Shown here: positions 33,894 through 42,611 of the stretch, in pieces
Layout: each line of letters begins with the position of its first letter
Numbering within the stretch: position 1 is the first letter of the stretch
Position numbers and translations under genes: made by a program
Notes under the pieces: model-generated
The model's database searches: none
Told to the model about the DNA's origin: nothing
The model's input: only the letters and a program-made list of their open reading frames with translations
Assembly: GCA_964387025.1 (NCBI GenBank)
Contig: CAYLUZ010000006.1
Location: 248,001-312,000, forward strand
Reading direction: 5' to 3'
Origin: PNON01 sp964387025
GTDB taxonomy: Bacteria > Chloroflexota > Anaerolineae > Anaerolineales > Anaerolineaceae
DNA length: 64,000 bases

Positions 33894-36047
33894 TTAATTC
33901 CCTGGTCCAACGAGCATAATAAGGAAATCTCTTCCTGGAGCTTTTGATGTAAATGTTGACACTTTCGCTGTAGGATACATTGTAAGCAAGGTATTCAGAT
34001 CCTCTTTATCCTGTGTATTAAGGATGAATAATTTTGGAGCATCCAGGAATTTTGTTTCTTCAAAATTCTGCGGCCAGATCGCATAATCTTTAATTGGGAA
34101 TCCAGCTTCGATGCTGACCAGGCGGGTATCAACCCAGTACGGATATCCTACCACCCAGGCTGTATCAGGTGTGCCAACCGAATCAACAAAACCGCGGATT
34201 ACATGTCCCATCTCAGAAGTGTTTCCTGATGATTCCAGATAATTCTTTTGATATGTATCAAATAAGAAATCATAATTCTGTCGGGCAGAGCTAAAAATCA
34301 ATACAGCCGCTATAAGAAACGCAATTGCTTTTCCCAACCTGCCCCGGATCATCCTCTCAATGGCTATGAGTAAACCATCCAGGCATAAGGCAATGATCAG
34401 ATACACCGGGATAATAGCGCCGGCTGTCCGGTTAAGTACAGGATTTTCCTCTGGAAATGCGATGGACAAAATGGATGGCAACATCAGGATCGGGACCGAG
34501 AGAATTAAAAATAGATCCAACCAATGTCTTTTTTGGATATATCTTACGAGTAGGAGAACCAATCCCAAATAGAATAAGGCTGCTGTGATCACATCCAAAG
34601 CCGGACGGTAGGTTATTGAATGGAGCCAGGTATTCCCATCATTCACTCCAAACATCAACATCGCATTTTTAACATTATCCAGAAAGATCACGAATGGATT
34701 GCCGGGGAATGGTCTCTCTACTTCTCCCAGTCTTGTGGCTAAACGGTAAGTGAAAATATCTGGATGTGCGATCGCATATCTGATCAAAGGTATTGCCACG
34801 ATAGTGGAAGTAACACCCGTCATGATGGTTCCGAACAAGGCTTTCTCCCAGTTGGGTCGATTCCGCCTGTGCAATATAAAGAGAAATACGCCAAAAACCA
34901 GCAGAATTGGAACTGCACGATATGGAGAGTAGCCATGCAACCCTAACCCAATGGCAATACCAGACCAAATAAAGTCATTCCGGGTTCCATTCTTCAAACC
35001 CTTCAATAGATAATAAAGTGCCGGGGCAGTAAAGAGTGGATATAGAGCAAATCTCAGCCCAACCCTGGAAATTACATTCGGCCAGAACGCAATACCTGCT
35101 AAGATGAGGGCAAGAAATGCCACCCTTTTGTTCCAAAATTCTTTTGCTATCAGGTAAAGATAAGGAAGAGTTAGTAAACCGGCTGCAACCATTCCAATCT
35201 TCAGGCTCATGAAGGATATTCCAGTATTGAACAATTTCATTACGAGGATAGTCCAATAGAACTGAAATGCTTCCCTGCCAGTGTTCCTTTGGAAGAAAAT
35301 TGACCATTGACCATCCAATACATCCTGGATGTCCATTAATTTTTCGGCATGATCGCTGGTCATTTCAGGTGGAACAGTATTCAGTTGGTAAGTTCGGAAG
35401 AAAATAATGAGAATTACCGCTGCAAACAGTAGAATCGTTCTCCAGCCAACATTGATTTTCCAATTCCCGGCTTTCAATCTTACGAAAAACTGTTTGATTC
35501 CAGATTTGATGGGTCCAAAATCAAGAAATCCCGCAAAGAAACATAAAATACTGGCGGACCATAGAATGAGATTTATAAAGCCAAATACATCTCCACCAAA
35601 AGCTATAAAAGCAAAAATTGATATTATCGTACCAGCAAGGAGGAACTGCCAACGGATTTTAATATTTGGCCAAACTGCTTCAGATGTATCCAGATTTTCT
35701 GCGATGATCCATTCTTCAGCGAGAACACTCCAGACCAGCATCGCAAAAGCTGCTGCATATAGTGCGAGGGCTGCTTCATTGGACGGTTTTGGCGGTTCGA
35801 GCAATCCCTGGGCTATGAAAGCGATCACAATTGCAATGAGTGATCGCCAGGGAATTTTGATTTGCTTGATATCTAACTTCAGTTTTGGAGTGGAATCGCG
35901 AGGTTCCAACCCACCTTGAACCATACTCAATTGGCTCTCACCAGGGATCTTTACTTCTTCAGTTTCGGGGAAATGGAGATCTGATTTTTCCCAAAACCTC
36001 AATTTTGCTTTTACATAGTCCAGAACAGAGGGTTCATTCATATTCAT
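33894..36047 (-). CDS. GT-C/GT39-like polytopic glycosyltransferase
   Basis: This 717-aa protein has an N-terminal cytoplasmic stretch (about 70 residues), then about a dozen hydrophobic segments and a C-terminal soluble domain (from about residue 610). The first large loop reads NTVPPEMTSDHAEKLMD, the position where GT39-type enzymes carry catalytic acidic residues; here D-H-x-E. PYLYLIAKEFWNKRVA and GYSPYRAV are typical of the PMT_2 superfamily. It is predicted to use polyprenyl-phosphate sugars, with substrate unknown. Its ATG follows the methyltransferase TAA with no gap, so translation is coupled. Confidence 0.75.
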   Translation of the reverse strand: MNMNEPSVLDYVKAKLRFWEKSDLHFPETEEVKIPGESQLSMVQGGLEPRDSTPKLKLDIKQIKIPWRSLIAIVIAFIAQGLLEPPKPSNEAALALYAAAFAMLVWSVLAEEWIIAENLDTSEAVWPNIKIRWQFLLAGTIISIFAFIAFGGDVFGFINLILWSASILCFFAGFLDFGPIKSGIKQFFVRLKAGNWKINVGWRTILLFAAVILIIFFRTYQLNTVPPEMTSDHAEKLMDIQDVLDGQWSIFFQRNTGREAFQFYWTILVMKLFNTGISFMSLKIGMVAAGLLTLPYLYLIAKEFWNKRVAFLALILAGIAFWPNVISRVGLRFALYPLFTAPALYYLLKGLKNGTRNDFIWSGIAIGLGLHGYSPYRAVPILLVFGVFLFILHRRNRPNWEKALFGTIMTGVTSTIVAIPLIRYAIAHPDIFTYRLATRLGEVERPFPGNPFVIFLDNVKNAMLMFGVNDGNTWLHSITYRPALDVITAALFYLGLVLLLVRYIQKRHWLDLFLILSVPILMLPSILSIAFPEENPVLNRTAGAIIPVYLIIALCLDGLLIAIERMIRGRLGKAIAFLIAAVLIFSSARQNYDFLFDTYQKNYLESSGNTSEMGHVIRGFVDSVGTPDTAWVVGYPYWVDTRLVSIEAGFPIKDYAIWPQNFEETKFLDAPKLFILNTQDKEDLNTLLTMYPTAKVSTFTSKAPGRDFLIMLVGPGN

Positions 36048-36776
36048 TTATGGTTTAGGCTTTTTTGCGATAAAGATGATGCTCTCTCCCCATTTAGGTG
36101 GTAGAAAGACCCATCCTGTAATAGCTTGAAAACCACCAAGAGAACCAAACAATAGTTTTTGCATCCCGGTTGGTAATCCTTTAATATAGGGAACATCCCA
36201 AAATCCATCTGCAAATGTTTTTACTATTTTCATCCCCGATGAAGTGATCATCTCTTTCCACTCTTCCGGCGAGTGAAGTGATATATGTGTGGGATCCTGA
36301 TATCCGATCCAGGAAGTGCCTTTGAGTGGTTTTAGCAGCGAACTCAAATTCGGTGTGGCAAGTATAAGTGTCCCGCCGGGTGAAAGGATTCGCCCAATCT
36401 CATGAATTGCTTTTTCCGGGTCGGGCAAATGCTCAAACACATGCTTACTGATTATCGCATGAAACGAATTATTCGGATAAGGAAGCTCACCTGCAGACGA
36501 GCAAACCAGGTGTGTATTTGTTGCAACTTTTGCGGTTTGTTTTAATGCCCAGTGGTTGATGTCCATCCCGAAGGTCTCGAAATCAGGCTCCATCTGACCA
36601 ACCAGGTGGCCAAGACCACAACCCTCTTCCAACAATCTTCCGCTATTTTTAGCATAACGGCGGGTCAATTTTGCATAAAACCGGTTTGACCACCAGTATT
36701 GCGAGTATTTCGCAAACGAAACCGTTTCATAGGTATTCGTAGAAAAATACTTATCGTCAAATGGGGTTTCAGACAT
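36048..36776 (-). CDS. Class I SAM-dependent methyltransferase
   Basis: This 242-aa protein has motif I LLEEGCGLGHLVGQM near residue 48, the acidic GMDINHWAL, and the KHVFEHLPDPEKAI and LSPGGTLILATPN motifs of UbiE/Methyltransf_11-type enzymes. In this operon, between GT4 and GT-C genes, it most likely methylates a sugar or lipid-linked glycan; that is inferred from context. It begins 1 bp after the GT4 stop and ends directly at the next start codon, so the operon is tightly coupled. Confidence 0.85.
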   Translation of the reverse strand: MSETPFDDKYFSTNTYETVSFAKYSQYWWSNRFYAKLTRRYAKNSGRLLEEGCGLGHLVGQMEPDFETFGMDINHWALKQTAKVATNTHLVCSSAGELPYPNNSFHAIISKHVFEHLPDPEKAIHEIGRILSPGGTLILATPNLSSLLKPLKGTSWIGYQDPTHISLHSPEEWKEMITSSGMKIVKTFADGFWDVPYIKGLPTGMQKLLFGSLGGFQAITGWVFLPPKWGESIIFIAKKPKP

Positions 36777-36777
36777 A

Positions 36778-37944
36778 TTACTGCGTATCTCCGGCTAATA
36801 AATTTTTGAATAGCTTTTCATAGACTGCTGCAACTGTATCAGGAGAAAAATAATCAATGATCCAGGCAGGGTCTTTAATATATTTTTGCCGATCCTTTAA
36901 TATTGAGCAGATCTTTTCAGCAAGCATTTTCGAATCGCCAATTTCAAATACTTCTCCCATTCCTGTCATCTTCACCGGTTGGCGTACTCCCGGCAGGTTG
37001 GCAGCCGCCACCGGAACCCCATTCATCATCGCTTCGATCTGAACCAATCCAAACGATTCGGTGGAATTCAAACTTGGTACAGTGATGACATCCAGGTTGG
37101 GGTAAAAGGCTGCCATTTCTTTTTGATCAAGGACTCCCAGCCATTTCCAGTGCCCTTCTTTAATATATTGGTCGATTTTTGGAAAAAGCCTGGCAGCGTA
37201 TGCATCTTCGCCAAGCACGTTCTGATACTGTCCTGCGAAGAGGACAACTGCTTTTGGATATTCTTTAAGAATTTCCGGTATGGCGTCCAGAAGGACTTCC
37301 ACACCTTTTTCGGTAGCGAACCTGGCTGCCATCCCGATCACTGGTCCACGGTCTTTGAGATCATGGTCAATAGAAAATTTCTCGACAGATCCCGGTTCAG
37401 AGACAGGAAGAACCACCGGAGGTTGAATAATGCCAGTTTTTTTCCTATATTTCTTGAGGTACGGAGAATTGTCCGCATAATCCTGGGTATAGGTGATGAT
37501 CTTATTGGTAAACCAGGCAGCCAGATTATTCATGACATGCACAACCTGATTCACTACTGAATTAAATAATCCTGCCGGCATTTGTAGGTCGCAATGATAA
37601 GTGATCACTGAAGGCTTTCCAAACAACCTGCCTCGAAGAGCAACACCAGCTGCGTCAAATTGTGGCAAGTGTAAATGGATCACATCAGTGTTTCTCACCA
37701 ACTTGGTAGCCTGATAACCAAATGCAGGTGAAATGACTCCCTTACTGATCCGCAATAAAACCCTCGAACGGATAACCTTTACTCCATCCACCACTTCTTC
37801 CAAAGGTAATTTTTTATCAAATTGGGTTGTAAATACGGTAACATCATGACCACGTTTGACCAAGGCAGAAGCCAATCGTTCAGTATAGATGGTTAATCCA
37901 CTGGTATGCGGACGGTAATAAGTTAATACAATGAGGATCCGCAT
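36778..37944 (-). CDS. Glycosyltransferase family 4 (GT-B fold)
   Basis: This 388-aa protein has the N-terminal pattern YYRPHTSGLTIYTERLASAL of GT4 enzymes, a central AARFATEKGVEVLLDAI, and the nucleotide-sugar E-x7-E motif in STESFGLVQIEAMMNG. It transfers a sugar from an NDP-sugar on the cytoplasmic side, probably onto a lipid carrier. The epimerase gene lies 12 bp upstream and the methyltransferase gene 1 bp downstream. Sugar and acceptor cannot be told from sequence. Confidence 0.88.
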   Translation of the reverse strand: MRILIVLTYYRPHTSGLTIYTERLASALVKRGHDVTVFTTQFDKKLPLEEVVDGVKVIRSRVLLRISKGVISPAFGYQATKLVRNTDVIHLHLPQFDAAGVALRGRLFGKPSVITYHCDLQMPAGLFNSVVNQVVHVMNNLAAWFTNKIITYTQDYADNSPYLKKYRKKTGIIQPPVVLPVSEPGSVEKFSIDHDLKDRGPVIGMAARFATEKGVEVLLDAIPEILKEYPKAVVLFAGQYQNVLGEDAYAARLFPKIDQYIKEGHWKWLGVLDQKEMAAFYPNLDVITVPSLNSTESFGLVQIEAMMNGVPVAAANLPGVRQPVKMTGMGEVFEIGDSKMLAEKICSILKDRQKYIKDPAWIIDYFSPDTVAAVYEKLFKNLLAGDTQ

Positions 37945-37956
37945 ATTGGCCTGAGT

Positions 37957-38982
37957 TTATTTGAACAGATCTGGATTGTTCTTGACCCAATTAAATAACC
38001 GGCTGATACCTTCCACCGGAGTAATTTTTGGCGTCCAGCCAAGTTCCTTCGCTGCTTTACGAATATCCGAGATGTATACTGCCTGATCTCCTGGTCGCCA
38101 ATCCCCCTTCGCTACTGGAATAGGATGCCCAACCAGTTTTTCAAGTATGGCTCCGAATTGCTTCCAGATGGATATGGTGTTATCAGCCCCACCGCCTATA
38201 TTCAGAACCCGACCCGGTTTACCGACTGCTTGTTCGATCGCCAGATCGTAAGCATTTAACAGGTCATCGACAAATAAGATATCCCGCACCTGCTTGCCAT
38301 CGCCGTAGATCGTTATTGGTTTGCCAGTAATAGCGGCAATTACGAACCAAGCTACCCAACCCTGGTCTTCCATCCCGAATTGGTGGGTGCCATAAATACA
38401 GCTCTGGCGTAAGACTACAGATGGTAGTCCATAGATTCTGGAATAATCTCTGACATACTGGTCGCCAGTCCCTTTGGAACAGCCATAAGGTGAATGGAAA
38501 TCGAGTGACAAAGTCTCAGGAATGCCGAAAGGATAATCGGCATATTCATATCGATCATCACTTTCGACAGTCTTTACTTCCTCCATGCCCCCATACACTT
38601 TATTCGTGGAAGCGAACAACACCACCGGTGTGCTTCCACTGAGGCGGGCGGCTTCCACCAGGTTGAAAGTTCCCAAAGCATTGATCTCAAAATCTTCGCG
38701 AGGATTGGTGACTGAGGTTGTTACAGCCACCTGTGCTGCAAGATGAACGATCACATTCTTGCCCAGTGCAGCATCAGCAATAGCATCGTAGTCGCGTATA
38801 TCAGCTTCAATGAGTTTAAATGATTGGCCATATTCTTTGCGCAGCCATTCCAGATTGAGTTTGCTGCCCGAGCGGGAAAGGTTATCATAAATGGTTACAT
38901 TTTCACCACGCTGGATCAACCTGGAAACGTAATTTGACCCAATAAAACCTGCACCACCTGTTACCAAATAACTTTTTATCAT
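37957..38982 (-). CDS. NAD-dependent sugar-nucleotide epimerase/dehydratase (CDP-paratose 2-epimerase-like)
   Basis: This 341-aa extended short-chain dehydrogenase has the NAD motif GGAGFIGS at residue 9. The catalytic tyrosine motif HSPYGCSKG replaces the common YxxxK context. STNKVYGG, a Q-V-A-V-T-T-S-V motif and YGDGKQVRDILFVDD are also present. The combination DFHSPYGCSKG, STNKVYG and VRD resembles CDP-paratose/CDP-tyvelose 2-epimerase (TyvE) more than GalE. It likely supplies the nucleotide sugar used by the downstream GT4. AAGGG precedes ATG 38982. It heads the eight-gene glycan cluster, 39 bp downstream of lepA. Confidence 0.82.
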   Translation of the reverse strand: MIKSYLVTGGAGFIGSNYVSRLIQRGENVTIYDNLSRSGSKLNLEWLRKEYGQSFKLIEADIRDYDAIADAALGKNVIVHLAAQVAVTTSVTNPREDFEINALGTFNLVEAARLSGSTPVVLFASTNKVYGGMEEVKTVESDDRYEYADYPFGIPETLSLDFHSPYGCSKGTGDQYVRDYSRIYGLPSVVLRQSCIYGTHQFGMEDQGWVAWFVIAAITGKPITIYGDGKQVRDILFVDDLLNAYDLAIEQAVGKPGRVLNIGGGADNTISIWKQFGAILEKLVGHPIPVAKGDWRPGDQAVYISDIRKAAKELGWTPKITPVEGISRLFNWVKNNPDLFK

Positions 38983-39021
38983 GTAACCCTTCTTAGTTAT
39001 AACCCTCGAATCAGGATTAAC

Positions 39022-40821
39022 TCAATCATCACCAAGGCGAAGAACTGCCATAAATGCTTCCTGTGGAATCTCTACATTTCCAATTTTCTTCATACGCTTT
39101 TTACCGCGTTTCTGTTTTTCGAGCAGTTTTTTCTTGCGCGTAATATCGCCACCATAACACTTTGCCAGCACATCTTTTCGAAGTTGTTTGACTTTGGCAC
39201 TGGAGATAATCCTACCAGAAGCAGAGGCCTGAATGGAAACATCGTATAACTGTCTTGGAATCAATTCCTTTAATTTAGTCACCAGTTTCTGACCTTTGTG
39301 ATAAGCATCAGCTTTATGAACGATCGAAGCCAGGGCATCAACTGATTCATCATCAACCAGAATTTCGAGCTTAACCATATCTTCAGACCTGTAATCCGCA
39401 ACCTGGTAATCCAGTGATGCATATCCACGCGTTCGAGATTTCAGCTCATCAAAAAAGTCGATGATCAATTCCGAAAGCGGGATTTGGAAAGACAACTGAA
39501 CCCGATTTGGTGCCGGGTAATCCTGGGATACGAACGTACCGCGTCTCTTGGTGACCAGATCCATGATCGTCCCGAAGAATTCCGTTGGGCTGATGATCTG
39601 AATATTCATCCAGGGTTCGCGTATCTGAACATATTCGCCTTCTTCAGGAAGCTTGGCCGGAGAATCGATCAGGATCGTTTCCCCAGAACGCAGGACTATT
39701 TCAAATTCAACTGAAGGCGCTGTGACGACGATGTCCATGTCATATTCGCGTTCCAATCGCTCCTGGATGATCTCCATATGAAACAAACCCAGGAATCCAC
39801 ACCGAAAACCAAAATTCAACGCTTGAGATTTTTCGGGTTCATATACCAGGGATGCATCATTTAATTGAAGTTTTTCAAGGGCATCTTTAAGATCCGGATA
39901 GTCTTCACCTTCAACCGGGTAAATGCCTGCGAAAACCATCGGTTTCACTTTTCGATAGCCTGGTAAGGGTTCATCTACTGGTGATACAGCACTGGTCACA
40001 GTATCACCAACGTGGCACTCAGAAACGGTTTTCAAACCAGTGGCAATATAACCCACTTCCCCGGCTGCGAGTGTATTGGTAACCCTCATTGTTGGAGAAA
40101 AAACACCTACTTCGATCGGTTTTACGACTGTTTTTGTCTGCATCAACCGTAATGTATCTGTTGAAAGAATGGTTCCTTCGACTACGCGCACATAAGCAAC
40201 AACACCCTTAAAAGAATCATAATGAGAATCAAATATCAATGCTTTCAAAGGTTTATCCGGGTCCCCTTTAGGTGCAGGAACCTTGAGAACAATCTCTTCT
40301 AATACTTTTTCAATATTCGTCCCATCTTTAGCTGATACACGGATAATACTATCAGGATCAATCCCCAACAAATTGGCAATATCTTCAGCGACAACATCCG
40401 GCTGGGCAGATGTAAGGTCAATCTTATTGATCACAGGAATTATTTCCAATCCAGCGTCCAAAGCAAGATACAGGTTAGCCAGTGTTTGAGCTTCGATCCC
40501 CTGTGTTGCGTCGACGATCAGCAAAGCGCCTTCACAAGCAGCCAATGCCCGGTTCACTTCATAATTAAAATCTACGTGCCCGGGTGTGTCGATTAAATTT
40601 AACTCGTACACCTTGCCATTTTGCGCCGTGTATTCCATTCGCACAGCAGAGGCTTTGATGGTCACACCTTTTTCCCGCTCGAGGTCCATTGTATCCAGCA
40701 CTTGTTCGGTCTTATCCCGATCAGAGATAGTCCCGGTTAAATGCAGCATTCTGTCGGCCAGGGTGGATTTTCCGTGGTCAATATGGGCAATAATGCAGAA
40801 ATTTCTAATACTTTCGGTCAT
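39022..40821 (-). CDS. lepA: Elongation factor 4
   Basis: This 599-aa translational GTPase is of standard LepA length. It has G1 AHIDHGKST, G3 DTPGHVDF, G4 NKIDL, and the LepA-specific C-terminal domain with KCYGGDITRKKKLLEKQK. It acts on ribosomes, aiding recovery of stalled or mistranslocated complexes under ionic stress. It lies 23 bp downstream of tlyA on the same strand, so the two are probably co-transcribed from the promoter at 41683-41710. Confidence 0.97.
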   Translation of the reverse strand: MTESIRNFCIIAHIDHGKSTLADRMLHLTGTISDRDKTEQVLDTMDLEREKGVTIKASAVRMEYTAQNGKVYELNLIDTPGHVDFNYEVNRALAACEGALLIVDATQGIEAQTLANLYLALDAGLEIIPVINKIDLTSAQPDVVAEDIANLLGIDPDSIIRVSAKDGTNIEKVLEEIVLKVPAPKGDPDKPLKALIFDSHYDSFKGVVAYVRVVEGTILSTDTLRLMQTKTVVKPIEVGVFSPTMRVTNTLAAGEVGYIATGLKTVSECHVGDTVTSAVSPVDEPLPGYRKVKPMVFAGIYPVEGEDYPDLKDALEKLQLNDASLVYEPEKSQALNFGFRCGFLGLFHMEIIQERLEREYDMDIVVTAPSVEFEIVLRSGETILIDSPAKLPEEGEYVQIREPWMNIQIISPTEFFGTIMDLVTKRRGTFVSQDYPAPNRVQLSFQIPLSELIIDFFDELKSRTRGYASLDYQVADYRSEDMVKLEILVDDESVDALASIVHKADAYHKGQKLVTKLKELIPRQLYDVSIQASASGRIISSAKVKQLRKDVLAKCYGGDITRKKKLLEKQKRGKKRMKKIGNVEIPQEAFMAVLRLGDD

Positions 40822-40844
40822 AGAAGAGTTTAGTATAACCTATT

Positions 40845-41651
40845 TTATTCGCTTTTACCCCTAAGCAAGAAAGCTGGAATCTGAGCCAGAACGAAACCCG
40901 GAATCTCGACTTTCGTCTTCGCTGGATAGTAAAAATGTGCTAAAAACTCGATATTCCCTTTGGGCCCTTTTAACGGAGATGTGGTCAAGCCGCCAGGTTC
41001 ATAACCCAGCTCTTGTGCCAGTGAAAGGAGGGACACTACCACCCTGTAATGCACTTCCGGGTCAGTAATCACACCATCGCCGTGGTTGACTTCCTGCCTT
41101 CCTGCCTCGAATTGTGGTTTGATCAAGGCGACCACCTCACCTCCAACTTCTCCAAACCAATTTCTGATCACCGGAAGAAGTTTGTCGAGGGAGATAAATG
41201 ATGCATCTATCGTGATCAAATTCACAGGCTCGGGCAGTTTCTCGACATACCGTGCATTTTGCCTCTCCATAGTAATGACTCGTGCATCCGATCGAATTTT
41301 CCAGTGTAAAATTCCATAACCAACATCAATTGCATATACTTTTGCTGCGCCATGCTGGAGCAGACAATCAGTAAATCCACCAGTAGATGCGCCAACATCC
41401 GCACAGATCAACCCTGTAACTTCCAGATTGAATGCGGCAAATCCACCTTCCAGCTTTTCTCCCCCGCGTGAAACGTACTTTGGGCTTTCTGTGATTGTTA
41501 TTGTTTCAGTACCATAAATTGGATGGGATGCTTTTAATACGACCTGGTCATTCACCCGGACTTTACCCTCCATGATCAGCCTTTGAACAGCCGATCTACT
41601 TTCGGATAGTCCTTTTTCGACCATGGCAACGTCCAACCTTATTGTTTTCAT
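40845..41651 (-). CDS. tlyA: TlyA family rRNA (cytidine-2'-O)-methyltransferase
   Basis: The protein has 268 aa. Residues about 1-60 are an S4 RNA-binding domain, with RLDVAMVEKGLSESRSAVQR. Residues about 60-245 are an FtsJ-like methyltransferase with the ADVGASTGGFTDCLLQHGA SAM motif. TlyA methylates 16S and/or 23S rRNA cytidines in mycobacteria and related bacteria and affects capreomycin sensitivity. The older name hemolysin is a misnomer for most members. It is divergent from the ubiA-like gene, with 77 bp between. Confidence 0.92.
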   Translation of the reverse strand: MKTIRLDVAMVEKGLSESRSAVQRLIMEGKVRVNDQVVLKASHPIYGTETITITESPKYVSRGGEKLEGGFAAFNLEVTGLICADVGASTGGFTDCLLQHGAAKVYAIDVGYGILHWKIRSDARVITMERQNARYVEKLPEPVNLITIDASFISLDKLLPVIRNWFGEVGGEVVALIKPQFEAGRQEVNHGDGVITDPEVHYRVVVSLLSLAQELGYEPGGLTTSPLKGPKGNIEFLAHFYYPAKTKVEIPGFVLAQIPAFLLRGKSE

Positions 41652-41682
41652 CTACAAATGTTTCCTAAATCATTTATTCTTT

Positions 41683-41710
41683 ACTATATTATAATTAAGA
41701 TATCAATCAA
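41683..41710 (-). promoter_or_regulatory. Promoter candidate for tlyA-lepA
   Basis: On the minus strand TTGATT (41710-41705) and TATAGT (41688-41683) are 16 bases apart. The predicted leader to ATG 41651 is about 25 bases. A perfect TATAAT also exists on the plus strand at 41690-41695 but without a -35. Confidence 0.4.
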
Positions 41711-41728
41711 TCAGGGTCAGGTAATCTA

Positions 41729-42610
41729 TTGAAACCAAATCTTTTTAAAGCGATCTTAAAAACTATGCGGCCAAAACAGTGGCCAAAAAATGTGGTTGTT
41801 TTCGCTGCCCTCATCTTTGACCGCCAACTTACAAACTGGACAGCATTGTTGCATGCTAGTGCTGGTTTTGTCATTTTTTGTTTAATTTCCAGTTCTGTGT
41901 ACATTATCAACGATCTGGTGGATGTTGAAGCAGATCGCCAGCATCCTGATAAGAAAAATAGACCCATTGCATCAGGTGTGCTGCCGGTACCAATCGCCAT
42001 TATTTTTGTAATTCTCCTGATCTTGGTCATTTTCCCTTTGGCTTATATTCTTTCCCCATCGTTTGCTCTTATCGGGTTTGCGTATTTTCTGATCAACCTG
42101 GCTTATTCATTCTGGTTGAAACATATCCCCCTGGTGGATGTTCTAATAATCGCTGCCGGTTTTGTATTAAGGGTGGCTGCAGGCGTAATGCTCATTCAAG
42201 TGGAACGCTTCTCGCCCTGGTTGTATGTGGTTACCACCCTGTTGGCTTTATATCTCGGTTTTGGCAAACGCCGTGCTGAGTTGGCACTGCTGGCTGATGG
42301 AGCATATTCACACCGCAAGGTATTGGATGGGTACACCATTCCATTTCTGGATCAGTTGATCACCATTGTATCCAGCACTACGGTAGTTGCTTACAGCCTC
42401 TACACATTTTCTGCTCCCAATTTACCCGAAAACCACACCATGATGTTGACGATCCCGTTCGCATTGTATGGTATTTTCAGGTATCTTTATCTGATCCAGG
42501 TGAAGAATTATGGCGGTGCACCAGAGGAGATGTTATTTTCTGACCGCCCTCTGCAAATCTCGATCCTCCTCTGGGGATTATCGATCCTGGCTATTTTTTA
42601 CATTTTTTAA
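41729..42610 (+). CDS. UbiA-family polyprenyl-phosphate phosphoribosyltransferase-like protein
   Basis: This 293-aa membrane prenyltransferase has about eight to nine helices. MRPKQWPKN and VDVEADRQHPDKKNRPIASG (the Asp-rich NDxxDxxxD-type motif) are characteristic of decaprenyl-phosphate phosphoribose synthase, mycobacterial Rv3806c, rather than quinone-ring prenyltransferases. The expected reaction is PRPP + polyprenyl phosphate to polyprenyl-phosphate-phosphoribose. The start TTG 41729 includes the conserved KAILKTMRPKQW; ATG 41765 would drop part of it. Mevalonate kinase follows one base after the stop. No DprE1/DprE2 epimerase genes are seen in the window. Confidence 0.82.
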   Translation: MKPNLFKAILKTMRPKQWPKNVVVFAALIFDRQLTNWTALLHASAGFVIFCLISSSVYIINDLVDVEADRQHPDKKNRPIASGVLPVPIAIIFVILLILVIFPLAYILSPSFALIGFAYFLINLAYSFWLKHIPLVDVLIIAAGFVLRVAAGVMLIQVERFSPWLYVVTTLLALYLGFGKRRAELALLADGAYSHRKVLDGYTIPFLDQLITIVSSTTVVAYSLYTFSAPNLPENHTMMLTIPFALYGIFRYLYLIQVKNYGGAPEEMLFSDRPLQISILLWGLSILAIFYIF

Positions 42611-42611
42611 C

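Noticed and set aside
35407..35919. 170-codon open frame on the plus strand inside the 717-aa GT-C gene
   Set aside because: It is the complement of transmembrane-helix codons, which often stay open in antisense. No RBS or motif supports it.
36979..37560. 193-codon open frame on the plus strand inside the GT4 gene
   Set aside because: The opposite strand encodes a conserved glycosyltransferase with intact motifs. The antisense product has no domain signature.
42510..42611. Upstream extension of the mevalonate kinase frame
   Set aside because: It lies wholly inside the ubiA-like gene, has no similarity to GHMP kinases, and the family N-terminus fits ATG 42612.
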